A stretch of 64,000 bases of DNA from an uncultured Prevotellaceae bacterium (GCA_900319235.1 ONNR01000013.1:1-64000), one strand, 5' to 3'. Counted from the first letter of the stretch, positions 49,659 through 58,881 are shown. Program-made: numbers and translations. The notes: generated by a model not told the origin, from the sequence alone.

Positions 49659-50465
49659 ATGAAACATACTGTTCTATCACTCCTCGCTGTCATCATGATG
49701 ACGGTGATGCTATGCAGTTGTCACAGCAGGGAGAAGATTGTTTATGTTCAGGGGGCCGATGTGATTGGTTCTTTCCAGAACCCGACACCTTACGAGGCTC
49801 GCATCGCCAAGGATGACCAACTGTCTATACTGGTGACCTGCAGCGACCTGCTGTTGGCCGTTCCCTTTAATCTTCAACGTCCTCAGGCTTCGATGCAGGA
49901 AGGTGGCGGAAGCTATAGCACCAACATCAACGATAATGACAACCTTTATTATCGCGTGGATTCTAATGGAGACATTCTCTTCCCGAGCATCGGCAAGTTG
50001 CACGTCGAGGGTATGACACGCGGAGAACTCTCGGATTACCTGACCAATTACCTGAGTTCGAAAGGCTACATCAGCGACCCGATTGTCAATGTCTCTTTCA
50101 CGGGTGCTCACTATTCGGTGATAGGAGAGGTGAACAATCCCGGCATCATCTCGATGACACAGGATCGTGTCACCATCTTCGAGGCATTGGCTGCAGCTCA
50201 CGATATGACTATCTTTGGCGAACGTGATAAGGTCCAGTTGATGCGCGAAGAGAATGGCACACAGAAGGTGATACGATTGAACCTCAAGGATCCGCAGATC
50301 ATTGCCAGTCCTTACTATTTCGTGAAGAATGGTGATGTGATCTACGTGGAGCCCAGCGGCACTCGTGCAGCAAACCGTGAGGTTTCGAATCTCTCGTCGT
50401 TCGCCATCTCTATCACTTCAATTCTCATCACCATCGCCAGCCTGATCATCACTGTGACGAAGTGA
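49659..50465 (+). CDS. Wza-like polysaccharide export lipoprotein
   Basis: This 268-residue outer-membrane lipoprotein (start MKHTVLSLLAVIMM; Met codons at 49644 and 49647 are alternatives) has a lipobox ending LCSC. A Poly_export domain follows (YRVDSNGDILFPSIGKLHVEG near 95), then an SLBB-type domain (VIGEVNNPGIISMTQDRVTIFEAL, split). A C-terminal transmembrane helix (SITSILITIASLIITV) would form the outer-membrane pore helix. It should export a capsular or exopolysaccharide, but no Wzc-like kinase or glycosyltransferases lie nearby. Confidence 0.9.
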   Translation: MKHTVLSLLAVIMMTVMLCSCHSREKIVYVQGADVIGSFQNPTPYEARIAKDDQLSILVTCSDLLLAVPFNLQRPQASMQEGGGSYSTNINDNDNLYYRVDSNGDILFPSIGKLHVEGMTRGELSDYLTNYLSSKGYISDPIVNVSFTGAHYSVIGEVNNPGIISMTQDRVTIFEALAAAHDMTIFGERDKVQLMREENGTQKVIRLNLKDPQIIASPYYFVKNGDVIYVEPSGTRAANREVSNLSSFAISITSILITIASLIITVTK

Positions 50466-50502
50466 TTCTTTTGAGTTGTTTTTACTTTTTTGTCTGTTAT
50501 GT

Positions 50503-50545
50503 CGTTATTCCGGTATTCCGGTATAACGAAATTACGAAATATTCG
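50503..50545. repeat. 8-bp degenerate tandem repeat (ATTCCGGT family)
   Basis: Five 8-bp units grade from ATTCCGGT (two exact copies) to ATAACGAA, ATTACGAA and ATATTCGA in the spacer between the export lipoprotein and ychF. The motif also resembles the hairpin sequence after sppA. Confidence 0.65.
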
Positions 50546-50587
50546 AATCCCCTTTAACCCTATTGAACTTATTAACCCCACTAATAT

Positions 50588-51691
50588 ATGGCTTTACAAT
50601 GTGGTATCGTAGGATTGCCTAATGTCGGCAAATCCACTCTTTTCAATTGCCTGTCGAGCGCAAAGGCACAGGCAGCAAATTTCCCTTTTTGTACCATCGA
50701 TCCTCAGGTTGGCATCATCACTGTGCCCGACGAGCGTCTCAATAAGCTTGCCGAACTTGTTCACCCCGGTCGTATCGTTCCCGCAACTGTCGAGATCGTA
50801 GATATTGCAGGCCTTGTCAAAGGCGCTTCTAAAGGCGAAGGTCTTGGTAATAAGTTCCTCGCCAATATCCGTGAGACAGATGCCATCATCCATGTGCTTC
50901 GTTGCTTTGACGATGACAATGTGGTGCATGTGGATGGTTCGGTCGATCCTATCCGTGACAAGGAAATCATCGATACGGAACTTCAGCTCAAGGACCTTGA
51001 GACTATCGAGACACGTCTTCCCAAGGTCGCTAAGTTGGCGCAAGTAGGCTCCGACAAGGATGCCAAGGTGCAATACAATCTGATGATGCGCATCAAGGAT
51101 GCGTTGTCGCAAGGAAAGTCTGCCCGCACGGTGCAGCCCGAGAATCCTGATGAAGAGAAAGCCTATCATGATCTTTTCCTGCTGACCAGCAAGCCGATTC
51201 TTTATGTCTGCAACGTGGATGAGGCCTCAGCAAAGGATGGTAACGCTTACGTTGAAAAAGTAAGAGAAGCGGTGAAGGACGAGGATGCCGAAGTGCTCGT
51301 TATTTCGGCAAAGATTGAGTCTGAGATTGCTGAATTCGAGAGTTACGAAGAACGTCAGATGTTCCTCGAGGAACTCGGATTGGAAGAGTCGGGCGTCAAT
51401 CGCTTGATCCATGCTGCGTTCAAGCTCTTAGGCCTCCAGACCTACATTACTGCCGGTCCGATGGAAGTGAAGGCCTGGACTTATCGCAAGGGTATGAAGG
51501 CACCCCAGTGTGCTGGCATCATCCACGGCGACTTCGAGAAGGGCTTCATCCGCGCCGAGGTCATCAAGTACGACGACTACATCAAGTATGGCAGCGAAGC
51601 TGCTGTCAAGGAAGCTGGCAAGATGGGCGTCGAAGGCAAGGATTATGTCGTGCAGGATGGCGACATCATGCACTTCCGCTTCAATGTATAA
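50588..51691 (+). CDS. ychF: Redox-regulated ATPase YchF
   Basis: This 367-residue OBG-family P-loop protein prefers ATP and binds ribosomes. G1 is [11 protein letters not shown] (about residues 8-18) and G3 lies in [20 protein letters not shown]. The ATP-favouring NVDE motif replaces NKxD. A helical coiled-coil insertion (about 130-200) and a C-terminal TGS domain (about 280-362, ending HFRFNV) complete the fold. Length is standard for the family. Confidence 0.96.
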   Translation: MALQCGIVGLPNVGKSTLFNCLSSAKAQAANFPFCTIDPQVGIITVPDERLNKLAELVHPGRIVPATVEIVDIAGLVKGASKGEGLGNKFLANIRETDAIIHVLRCFDDDNVVHVDGSVDPIRDKEIIDTELQLKDLETIETRLPKVAKLAQVGSDKDAKVQYNLMMRIKDALSQGKSARTVQPENPDEEKAYHDLFLLTSKPILYVCNVDEASAKDGNAYVEKVREAVKDEDAEVLVISAKIESEIAEFESYEERQMFLEELGLEESGVNRLIHAAFKLLGLQTYITAGPMEVKAWTYRKGMKAPQCAGIIHGDFEKGFIRAEVIKYDDYIKYGSEAAVKEAGKMGVEGKDYVVQDGDIMHFRFNV

Positions 51692-51725
51692 TAAAAAGAA
51701 GGGCCTTTTACTTCCTTTATAACTT

Positions 51726-54700
51726 ATGAAACGACTGTTCCTTTTGGATGCATACGCGCTGATATTTCGCGCTTACTACGGGTTCATCAACAAGCCGCTT
51801 GTGAATAGCAAGGGACAGGTTACTTCGGCCATCTATGGTTTCACCAAGACCCTGCAGGACGTTTTGGGAGGCCAGAAGATGCCCGATGTCAATCCTGCTT
51901 GGCTCGATGAGTCGGGGCTGCTTCGTCCCGACTGTATCGCCGTGTGCTTCGATCCAAAAGGCGGCACGTTTCGCCATAAGCAGTTCCCTACATACAAGGC
52001 GCAGCGCGAGGCCACACCCGAGGACATCACTTTCGCCGTGCCATGGATCAAGAAGATCATCGAGGCCTATCGCATCCCCATCATCGAAGTGCCTAACTAC
52101 GAAGCCGATGATGTGGTAGGCACGATGTCGCGCCTTGCCGACGAGAGCGGAGAGTTCGAGACATTTATGATGAGCCCCGATAAGGATTATGCACAGCTCG
52201 TCACCGACCATAGCGTTATCTTTAAGCCTAAATCCTTCGGCCCAGGTTACGAGATTCTCGACCGGGAGGCCGTGCTCAAGAAATATGGATTGAAACGGAC
52301 TTCGCAAGTCATCGATATGTTGGGTCTGCAAGGCGATTCGGCCGACAACATCCCAGGTTGTCCAGGTGTCGGCCCGAAGACTGCACAGAAACTTATCGAG
52401 GATTTCGATAGCGTGGAGAATATGATTTCGGTCGTTGAGGCAGCCATTGCTGAGGGTAAAAAGGAACTTCCCAATTTGAAGAAAGGCATGTTTGCCAAGG
52501 TGGCAGAAAACATCCAGCAGATCAAGGATTCCAAATACCTCGCTACCATCTGCCTCGACGTGCCGGGCACTGTGCTCGATGCCGAGGCACTTAAGGTCGA
52601 GACTCCCGACTATGCCAAGCTCGCCGAACTCTTTAGCGAGCTCGAATTCCGCAAGATGCGCGATGAGGTTCGAGCAAAGATAGGCAATGACTCCCTTTTT
52701 GCAGAGCAGTCTGCACCCGTCACTGCGTCAGGCCCTGCAGTTGCCTCTTCGGTTTCTGTCGGTCAATCTGCGTCCTCGTCTCAGCCAAGTTTGGCTGAGG
52801 GAAGAGACGCAGGCAGCAGCCCCTCTCAACCAATCCCCGAAGGAACCCCAGCAAGACCTCAGTCCTATCAGACTATCCGCGACATCAAGACCAACTATAT
52901 CATCGTTGATACTCCCGAGAAGCGACAGGATATGGTTTCCGAACTTTTCTGGACTGCAGAATGGGCTTTCGACACCGAGACAACCGCTCTGAACATCATC
53001 GATGCAGAGCTTGTGGGCATCTCGTTTGCTGCTGCAGATCACAAGGCATGGTATGTGCCCGTGCCTGCCGATCAGATTGCTGCGAAAGCCATTGTCGAGG
53101 AACTTCGTCCCATCTTCGAGAACGAAGCAGCTCTCAAGATAGCACAGAATGCCAAGTATGACTATTCCATCCTGAAGCGTTATGGCGTCGAGGTGGCTTA
53201 TCCGCTTTTCGATACGATGATAGCACATTATTTGCTCGAACCTGAGCAGCCTCACAATATGGATTACCTGTCGGAGATCTACCTTGGCTACAAGCCCATC
53301 CCGACCAGTGCGCTCATCGACACCGGCAAAAAGAAAAAGGCGGCCGAAGCTGACCTTGACCTCTTTGCTATGATGGATGCGGCCGAGGACGAAGAAAAAC
53401 CGAAAACCATGCGCGACTGCCCAGTGGAGCAGGTGGCTGAGTATTGTTGCGAAGATAGCGACGTGACGTATCAGCTCGCACAAAAGTTGCGTCCGATGTT
53501 GAAGAAGGAGAATTTGCTCAAACTCTTCACCGAAGTCGAGATGCCTCTTGTTCGTGTGTTGGCAGATATGGAACTTACGGGTGTTCGTTTGGATGTCAGT
53601 GCACTTACCGAGTCGAAGGCAATCCTGGAGGAGGAGCAGAAGCGATTGGAGCAGCGGCTGGGCGAGATTGCAGGACATCCCTTCAATCCGCTTTCACCCA
53701 AGGTTGTGGCACAGGTGATTTTCGATGAATTGCGTCTTGACCCGAAATCCAAGAACCGCAGTACGGCCGAAGATGTGCTTGTGCAACTCAAGAGTCGCCT
53801 TGACAATCCTGTCCATCTCGAACTTATCGACGGCATCCTGAGTTATCGAGGCAACAAGAAACTGCTCGGTACCTACATCGAGGCGTTGCCTCAGGAAATC
53901 AATCCGAAGACACATCGCATCCATTGCCAATTCAACCAGACAGTTACGGCTACGGGACGACTTTCGAGCAGCAATCCCAACCTGCAGAATATTCCGATAC
54001 GCGATGCTACAGGCCGCGAATTGCGCAAGGCATTTGTTCCCGACGAGGGCGAAGTCTTCTTCAGTGCTGACTATAGTCAAATTGAGTTACGACTCATGGC
54101 TCATTTGAGCCAGGACCCGAATATGGTGGAAGCCTTCCTCGAAGGAGACGATATTCACCGTGCCACGGCTGCAAAGATTTACCATAAGTCCCTCGAAGAG
54201 GTCACCAAATTGGAACGTACCAAGGCCAAGACGGCTAACTTCGGCATCATCTATGGCATTTCGACCTTCGGCCTGGCTTCCCGTCTGAATATCCCACGTG
54301 GAGAAGCCAAGCAACTCATCGATGGCTATTTCTCTACCTATCCACGCATTCGTGAGTACATGGATGAGAGTATCCGCGTAGCTCGTGAGAAAGGATATGT
54401 GGAGACTTTGTTCGGCCGTCGTCGTATGCTCAAGGACATTCATTCCGCCAATGCCACCGTGCGTGGCTATGCCGAACGAAATGCCATCAATGCGCCCATC
54501 CAGGGAACTGCTGCTGATATCATCAAGATTGCCATGGTACGTATCTGGGAGCGTATTCGTCGCGAGAAGCTTCATGCAAAATTGTTGATACAGGTACACG
54601 ACGAATTGAATTTCACTGTGCCTCCACAGGAACTTGAACGACTCAAGACGGTGGTGCTCGAAGAGATGTCGGGTGTCGTCAAACTCTCCGTGCCTCTTAT

Positions 54701-54743
54701 CGCTGATTGTGGAAGCGGTCCCAATTGGTTAGCAGCACACTAA
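51726..54743 (+). CDS. polA: DNA polymerase I
   Basis: This 1005-residue enzyme serves DNA repair and Okazaki fragment maturation. The 5' nuclease domain (1-300) has DAYALIFRAYYG, DPKGGTFRHKQFPTYKAQR and GDSADNIPGCPGVGPKTA. A low-complexity Ser/Ala/Pro/Gln linker (about 325-385) follows. The 3'-5' exonuclease is intact: FDTETTALN with D416 and E418, NAKYDYS, and the YCCEDSD motif. The polymerase domain carries motif A SADYSQIELR (D782) and the C-terminal VHDELNF. Proofreading is therefore probably active. It follows ychF and is 3 bp before the metallohydrolase gene. Confidence 0.97.
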   Translation: MKRLFLLDAYALIFRAYYGFINKPLVNSKGQVTSAIYGFTKTLQDVLGGQKMPDVNPAWLDESGLLRPDCIAVCFDPKGGTFRHKQFPTYKAQREATPEDITFAVPWIKKIIEAYRIPIIEVPNYEADDVVGTMSRLADESGEFETFMMSPDKDYAQLVTDHSVIFKPKSFGPGYEILDREAVLKKYGLKRTSQVIDMLGLQGDSADNIPGCPGVGPKTAQKLIEDFDSVENMISVVEAAIAEGKKELPNLKKGMFAKVAENIQQIKDSKYLATICLDVPGTVLDAEALKVETPDYAKLAELFSELEFRKMRDEVRAKIGNDSLFAEQSAPVTASGPAVASSVSVGQSASSSQPSLAEGRDAGSSPSQPIPEGTPARPQSYQTIRDIKTNYIIVDTPEKRQDMVSELFWTAEWAFDTETTALNIIDAELVGISFAAADHKAWYVPVPADQIAAKAIVEELRPIFENEAALKIAQNAKYDYSILKRYGVEVAYPLFDTMIAHYLLEPEQPHNMDYLSEIYLGYKPIPTSALIDTGKKKKAAEADLDLFAMMDAAEDEEKPKTMRDCPVEQVAEYCCEDSDVTYQLAQKLRPMLKKENLLKLFTEVEMPLVRVLADMELTGVRLDVSALTESKAILEEEQKRLEQRLGEIAGHPFNPLSPKVVAQVIFDELRLDPKSKNRSTAEDVLVQLKSRLDNPVHLELIDGILSYRGNKKLLGTYIEALPQEINPKTHRIHCQFNQTVTATGRLSSSNPNLQNIPIRDATGRELRKAFVPDEGEVFFSADYSQIELRLMAHLSQDPNMVEAFLEGDDIHRATAAKIYHKSLEEVTKLERTKAKTANFGIIYGISTFGLASRLNIPRGEAKQLIDGYFSTYPRIREYMDESIRVAREKGYVETLFGRRRMLKDIHSANATVRGYAERNAINAPIQGTAADIIKIAMVRIWERIRREKLHAKLLIQVHDELNFTVPPQELERLKTVVLEEMSGVVKLSVPLIADCGSGPNWLAAH

Positions 54744-54746
54744 AGT

Positions 54747-55592
54747 ATGCTTTGCGACAAGATTTTGGAAGACCGTGATTTCGGTCATCTGTATATCATC
54801 GTCAATCGTCGTGCGGTTCGTTATACATTTCGTCCCGCCAATGATGGCACGCCAAAAGTCGGCATCCGGGTAACTGTCCCACCTCGTTATGACGTGAAGG
54901 ATGTAGTGCGTGCGGTTGAGCAGAACCGCACGCAACTGCTTTCGATGCTGCAGGTTAACCAGACTGCCAAAGACAAGAAAACGGAAACAGTGCATATCGA
55001 TTGGGATTTTCGCATCGAAACCGATTGTTTGCTTATTTCGTTTATCAAAGGAACGAGTCAGAAGGTCCTTTTTCATAAGGAAGCCGCCCAAATCGACAAG
55101 AATATGCATGGTGAAGAAATTATTTTGAAGCCTGCGATATTACAGTTTGTTTGTCCTCCTGATTTCGATTTTGATAAAGGTGACAGACAAGCTTTGTTTG
55201 AGCGTGCAATCATTGAAGGTGTCAGATTGCATGCCAAGGCGCAGTTGCTTCCACGTTTGCTTGGTTATGCCTCGCGTTATGGCATCCAGTTGAATGAGGT
55301 CAAAATCAATAGCAGCAAGGGAAGATGGGGGAGTTGCTCACTACACAAGCAAAGAACCTTTCTCAATAGCAAAAAGAGTTACAACATCAATCTTTCGCTC
55401 TTCACGTTGCTCTTGCCTATGCATCTCCAGAAGCTGATACTCCTTCACGAACTTACCCACACGATCTACATGGATCACAGCCCCGCTTTTCATGCTCACC
55501 TCAACACGTGGCTCGAAGGAAAGGAAGACGCGTTTGAAAAGGAGTTGAAGAAATACACTACCTCGATATTCTCGTTCGTCAAAAAGGAATAA
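54747..55592 (+). CDS. YgjP-type (WLM/DUF45) metal-dependent hydrolase
   Basis: This 281-residue protein has an N-terminal beta-rich half (1-150) and a C-terminal zinc-peptidase-like domain with NSSKGRWGSCSLHKQRTFLN (split, about 188-207) and the metal site HELTHTIYMDHSPAFH (about 234-249). This is the YgjP/M48-like family. The biochemical substrate is not known. No signal peptide is present, so it is cytoplasmic. It lies 3 bp after the polA stop codon and is followed by a strong terminator. Confidence 0.9.
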   Translation: MLCDKILEDRDFGHLYIIVNRRAVRYTFRPANDGTPKVGIRVTVPPRYDVKDVVRAVEQNRTQLLSMLQVNQTAKDKKTETVHIDWDFRIETDCLLISFIKGTSQKVLFHKEAAQIDKNMHGEEIILKPAILQFVCPPDFDFDKGDRQALFERAIIEGVRLHAKAQLLPRLLGYASRYGIQLNEVKINSSKGRWGSCSLHKQRTFLNSKKSYNINLSLFTLLLPMHLQKLILLHELTHTIYMDHSPAFHAHLNTWLEGKEDAFEKELKKYTTSIFSFVKKE

Positions 55593-55600
55593 AGAGCATA

Positions 55601-55636
55601 AAAGAATACACCCTGATACAGGATGTATTCTTTTTT
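55601..55636 (+). terminator. Terminator after the YgjP-like gene
   Basis: AAAGAATACA (55601-55610) pairs with TGTATTCTTT (55624-55633), with an extra CC/GG pair and a bulge, followed by a T-run to 55636. The second 42-bp array starts 9 bp later. Confidence 0.92.
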
Positions 55637-55644
55637 ATTGCTGC

Positions 55645-56015
55645 GGTCCAATTCACTAAAGTAAAATGGACTCATCCAATCGTGTCGGTCCAATTCACTA
55701 AAGTAAAATGGACTCATCCAATCGTGTCGGTCCAATTCTCAATCGTAAAATGGACTCATCCAGTCGTTTCGGTCCAATTCTCAATCGTAAAATGGACTCA
55801 TCCAGTCGTTTCGGTCCAATTCTCAATCGTAAATTGGACCCATCCAATTGTGCCGGTCCAATTCACTAACGTAAATTGGACTCATCCAATCGCGTCAGTC
55901 CAATTCACTAAAGTAAAATGGACTCATCCAATCGTGCCGGTCCAATTCACTAACGTAAATTGGACTCATCCAATCGCGTCAGTCCAATTCACTAACGTAA
56001 ATTGGACCCATCCAA
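55645..56015. repeat. 42-bp tandem array 2, nine units with alternating inverted arms
   Basis: Nine units start exactly every 42 bp (55645, 55687, 55729, 55771, 55813, 55855, 55897, 55939, 55981) without indels. Each contains a left arm GTCCAATT (identical in all nine) and a right arm AAATGGAC or AATTGGAC. They are separated by 10 bp within the unit and 16 bp to the next left arm, so dyad centres recur every 21 bp. Units 1-2 are identical, as are units 3-4 and 6 and 8 apart from flanks, which suggests recent unit duplication or conversion. It lies between the terminator of the YgjP-like gene and the convergent GH43 gene. The open frames across it follow from the period being a multiple of 3. 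Confidence 0.95.
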
Positions 56016-56020
56016 ACGAA

Positions 56021-56052
56021 GCATGACCAATCCTGGCTGAGATTGGTCATGC
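56021..56052 (-). terminator. 12-bp hairpin between array 2 and GH43
   Basis: GCATGACCAATC (56021-56032) pairs perfectly with GATTGGTCATGC (56041-56052) across an 8-nt loop. On the minus strand it lies about 45 bp after the GH43 stop codon but lacks a strong T-run, so termination is only possible, not certain. Confidence 0.5.
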
Positions 56053-56095
56053 TGCTATTTAGGTTTTTGCTTCCGCTATTGCGAAAGTTGTCGAC

Positions 56096-58759
56096 TTATC
56101 GGATGATGATCTTCTTACCGTTCACGATGTTGATGCCCTTCTGGAAGCCGTTGAGGCGACGGCCATCGGGAGCAAAGATAAGGTTCGAATGGTTCGGGTG
56201 GTTCGAAGAGTCAACTTGTACTTCCTCGATGCCGAGGCTCTCTCCATTGGGACCATCAGGTCCGATGTAAGCGGCTTCGGTGACGAAGAAGAGTACGATT
56301 TGTGCGGGACGAGCGCTGATGGTCTTCTTGTAGGAATAGGTATAAACGATACCAGTCTTGGTAGTAATGGTCGCTTTCATTTCGAATACGCCATTGGTTC
56401 CGAGGCTGCACGTCATATCGACAAGCGAACCATCCATATCTGTCTTGAAGGTGTCCCAATTGTAGTTGCTCGAACAGCCGGTGTTCGATCCGGTGGTATT
56501 GTCCCAGTTGTCGCAACGTACGCCGAAGTATTCGGTGGTGATGTTGCCATTGCTGAAGGACTTGCATCCGTAGAGCGCCCAGTTCTGCCAGTTCTGTTCA
56601 CCCTTGGTATAGTTGTAGAACTTGAAGTTGCACTGGGAACCTGCCTTGAGCGTGTAGGTGGGTGAGAAGGTCTGCCACCAGCCATTGCTGAAATCCTTGG
56701 CACCACACTCGGGGAAGTAGGTCGGGGTGGCTTCACCATCGACGGTGACAGCGAAGTCCTTGGTATAGACATAGCCGTCCTTGCGGATAGTGGCTGTCAA
56801 AGTGGTCTGGCCATTGCTGACAATCTTGCCTTCGTTGGTGAGGACGTTGGGATTGCTCGATGTCCATTCAATAGTAGCGCCAAGCTTTCCTGCTGGAAGC
56901 GTGATATCGGAGTTGACTTTGGTGCTGAGGCTTACCTTGTCGAGGGTGTACTTGATGGCAGCCTTTGCATCGGCTTTGCTGCCCCAAACCTGGAGGCCGC
57001 GCGTCTGATTTGATGTCGAAACATAGCCATTGCTCGAACTGAGGGCGGTGAAGCAGAGCGCAGAGATGTCGGTGAAGTCGATGGTCTGACGTGTCAATAC
57101 GCCCTTGAATTCGATCAGGTTATTGCCTGTACGGATGCCCTTGAGCGAAATGTTGATGTAGCTGGTGCCATCGACGAGCTGCCATGTGCCCGTGTATTGG
57201 CCTGTGACAGTGCCGTCGCTGTTCAGATGGATAGTAACAGGAGACTCGTAGGCCTTGTTGTCGGTATCCTGATTGTAGGGATGGGTGATGAGCTGGTAGT
57301 CGCCTGCCACCTCGTCAGCACTATAAAGCTGCGATGCTGCGATGTCGGCAGTCGAAACTGTTTCGCCGCTGAATTCGTAGGGCGCTGTGACGAGCCAGCC
57401 ATCCTCGTTGACGAACATCTGATGGACGCGCACCTGATGTCCTTCGGTATTATTGTTGAAACGGGTGTGATAGACGAGCAGTGCACGACCCTCATGATCG
57501 ACGATAGCTGAATTGTGTCCTTGGGCAAGTTCAGCAGTAGGCATAGTGTCCCACTGATAGTTGGCCAGGATCTTCACACCGATGCAACGACCGATGTTTC
57601 GGCCGTAGTTGAGGATGTAGCTGTTGTAGATGGCCGATTGCCCGGCAGCGGTGCAGCAGTCCTTGTAGGGGCCATCGGGTTTATCGCTGCGGAAGACGCG
57701 TATCTGGTAGCCACCATTGGCAACCAGTCCACCATAGCTCATGAAGAGGTAGTAGTAGTTGCCGATGTGCTCGATGTAAGAAGCCTCACCCGAGACATAG
57801 TAACCACCCGCAATCTTCTTGCCGAAGTAGGGGTCGCAGGTCATGTCCTTCGAAGCAGTCTGGGAGGAGGAGTCGACGCCGTTGATCTGCAGCGGGTAGG
57901 TGATGGTGTAGTCACGCAGGCCAGTCGTTTGGTCGAGGCGGATGATGAAGATGCCGCCCGACCATGAGCCATAGCTCATCCAAAGTTTCCCTTCTTCATC
58001 GTAGAAGACGCAGGGGTCGATGCAGTTGGGGTAATACTGACCCCAGTTGCTCGAAACGTTGTAGCGAGAGGGGAGGCTGGATTGTTCACCGATGGCAATC
58101 TCAAGGTCGGTGTGCTTGTAGTCCTGGGTGCGTTCAAAACCGTTGTGGGCATAGAACCCCTGGAAACCAGAAAAGACTACGGGACCTTGATAGATCCATG
58201 GACCTTGTGGAGAATCAGAAGTCATGCAGACAATGACCGAAGCCCAATGGTCGCCATTGATGCTCATATACATCAGCCACTTCTTCATCGTTGGGTTGTA
58301 GATTACATCGGGGGCCCATTCGTTGCCCTGGATATTGTCGCCCTTATACTGCCAGTCGTGGGCATTGAAGTTTCCGAAATTAACTTCTGTGCCCTGGTAG
58401 TTCTTCACTTTCTTGATGGCGTGCGTATTGTAAGCACTGGAGAAGTTGACGCGATTGCCGTTGAGGTCAGCGAAGAGGGTGCAGTTGCTAGTCTCGCCAT
58501 TGCCGAAAGCGGTCCAGTTCTGGTAGTTGCTGGTGGGGGAGGTGTAGCCGGCTCCGAGGTGTGAACCGTAGATGTAGTAGCGTGGAGAGGTCTTCTCGAA
58601 GTTGATGGTATCCATGAAGACCGAAGGGTCGTGGCATACGATGCGCTGGCCGTAGCTCTTGGTGTGCCAGGCACCCACAAGGTCGGCATCGGTCAGAACA
58701 GTGTCGGCCAATGCAGGAAGTGCAGCGGCAGAGAGTGCTAAGATTAGGAGATGTTTCAT
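56096..58759 (-). CDS. GH43 endo-arabinanase-type enzyme, multidomain
   Basis: This 887-residue secreted enzyme has a signal peptide (1-18, LPALA). The GH43 five-blade propeller follows, with candidate catalytic base D44 (CHDPSVF), pKa modulator D248 (NCIDPCVFYDEEG) and acid E325 (SGEASYIEHIG). It matches arabinan endo-1,5-alpha-L-arabinanases. A lipocalin-like beta-barrel (about 475-560, AGDYQLITHPYNQ) is typical of these enzymes. An Ig-like domain (about 600-675) and a beta-rich domain of unrecognised family (about 680-840) follow. The last 30 residues form the short GRR...KGINIVNGKKIII tail. It is downstream of GH51 on the same strand. Confidence 0.9.
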   Translation of the reverse strand: MKHLLILALSAAALPALADTVLTDADLVGAWHTKSYGQRIVCHDPSVFMDTINFEKTSPRYYIYGSHLGAGYTSPTSNYQNWTAFGNGETSNCTLFADLNGNRVNFSSAYNTHAIKKVKNYQGTEVNFGNFNAHDWQYKGDNIQGNEWAPDVIYNPTMKKWLMYMSINGDHWASVIVCMTSDSPQGPWIYQGPVVFSGFQGFYAHNGFERTQDYKHTDLEIAIGEQSSLPSRYNVSSNWGQYYPNCIDPCVFYDEEGKLWMSYGSWSGGIFIIRLDQTTGLRDYTITYPLQINGVDSSSQTASKDMTCDPYFGKKIAGGYYVSGEASYIEHIGNYYYLFMSYGGLVANGGYQIRVFRSDKPDGPYKDCCTAAGQSAIYNSYILNYGRNIGRCIGVKILANYQWDTMPTAELAQGHNSAIVDHEGRALLVYHTRFNNNTEGHQVRVHQMFVNEDGWLVTAPYEFSGETVSTADIAASQLYSADEVAGDYQLITHPYNQDTDNKAYESPVTIHLNSDGTVTGQYTGTWQLVDGTSYINISLKGIRTGNNLIEFKGVLTRQTIDFTDISALCFTALSSSNGYVSTSNQTRGLQVWGSKADAKAAIKYTLDKVSLSTKVNSDITLPAGKLGATIEWTSSNPNVLTNEGKIVSNGQTTLTATIRKDGYVYTKDFAVTVDGEATPTYFPECGAKDFSNGWWQTFSPTYTLKAGSQCNFKFYNYTKGEQNWQNWALYGCKSFSNGNITTEYFGVRCDNWDNTTGSNTGCSSNYNWDTFKTDMDGSLVDMTCSLGTNGVFEMKATITTKTGIVYTYSYKKTISARPAQIVLFFVTEAAYIGPDGPNGESLGIEEVQVDSSNHPNHSNLIFAPDGRRLNGFQKGINIVNGKKIIIR
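56182..56210. repeat. 9-bp GGTTCGAAT repeat inside the GH43 gene
   Basis: Three direct 9-bp units (GGTTCGAAT, GGTTCGGGT, GGTTCGAAG) lie in frame near the 3' end of the GH43 gene and encode the SSNHPNHSNL linker before the C-terminal tail. Confidence 0.8.
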
Positions 58760-58784
58760 ATAAATATATATAATGTGTAGTCGG

Positions 58785-58876
58785 TGGAATCGGAGTGCTC
58801 TGAATAATCGGAGTACTCGGAATACTCAGAATACTCGGAATAATCCGATAATTCGAAAATTCCGAGTACTCCGAAA
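58785..58876. repeat. 9-bp degenerate tandem repeat (TCGGAATAC family)
   Basis: About nine units of period 9 such as CTCGGAATA, CTCAGAATA and ATCGGAGTA fill the 122-bp spacer between GH51 and GH43. The tract begins and ends with mirror-related TCGGAGTAC and GAGTACTCCGA, so it can fold back on itself. Confidence 0.8.
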
Positions 58877-58881
58877 AAGAC

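Noticed and set aside
55496..56026. Open reading frames on both strands across array 2 (14-residue repeats such as VQFTKVKWTHPIVS)
   Set aside because: Same reason as for array 1. The minus-strand frame also overlaps the end of the YgjP-like gene, and conservation is in inverted arms rather than codons.
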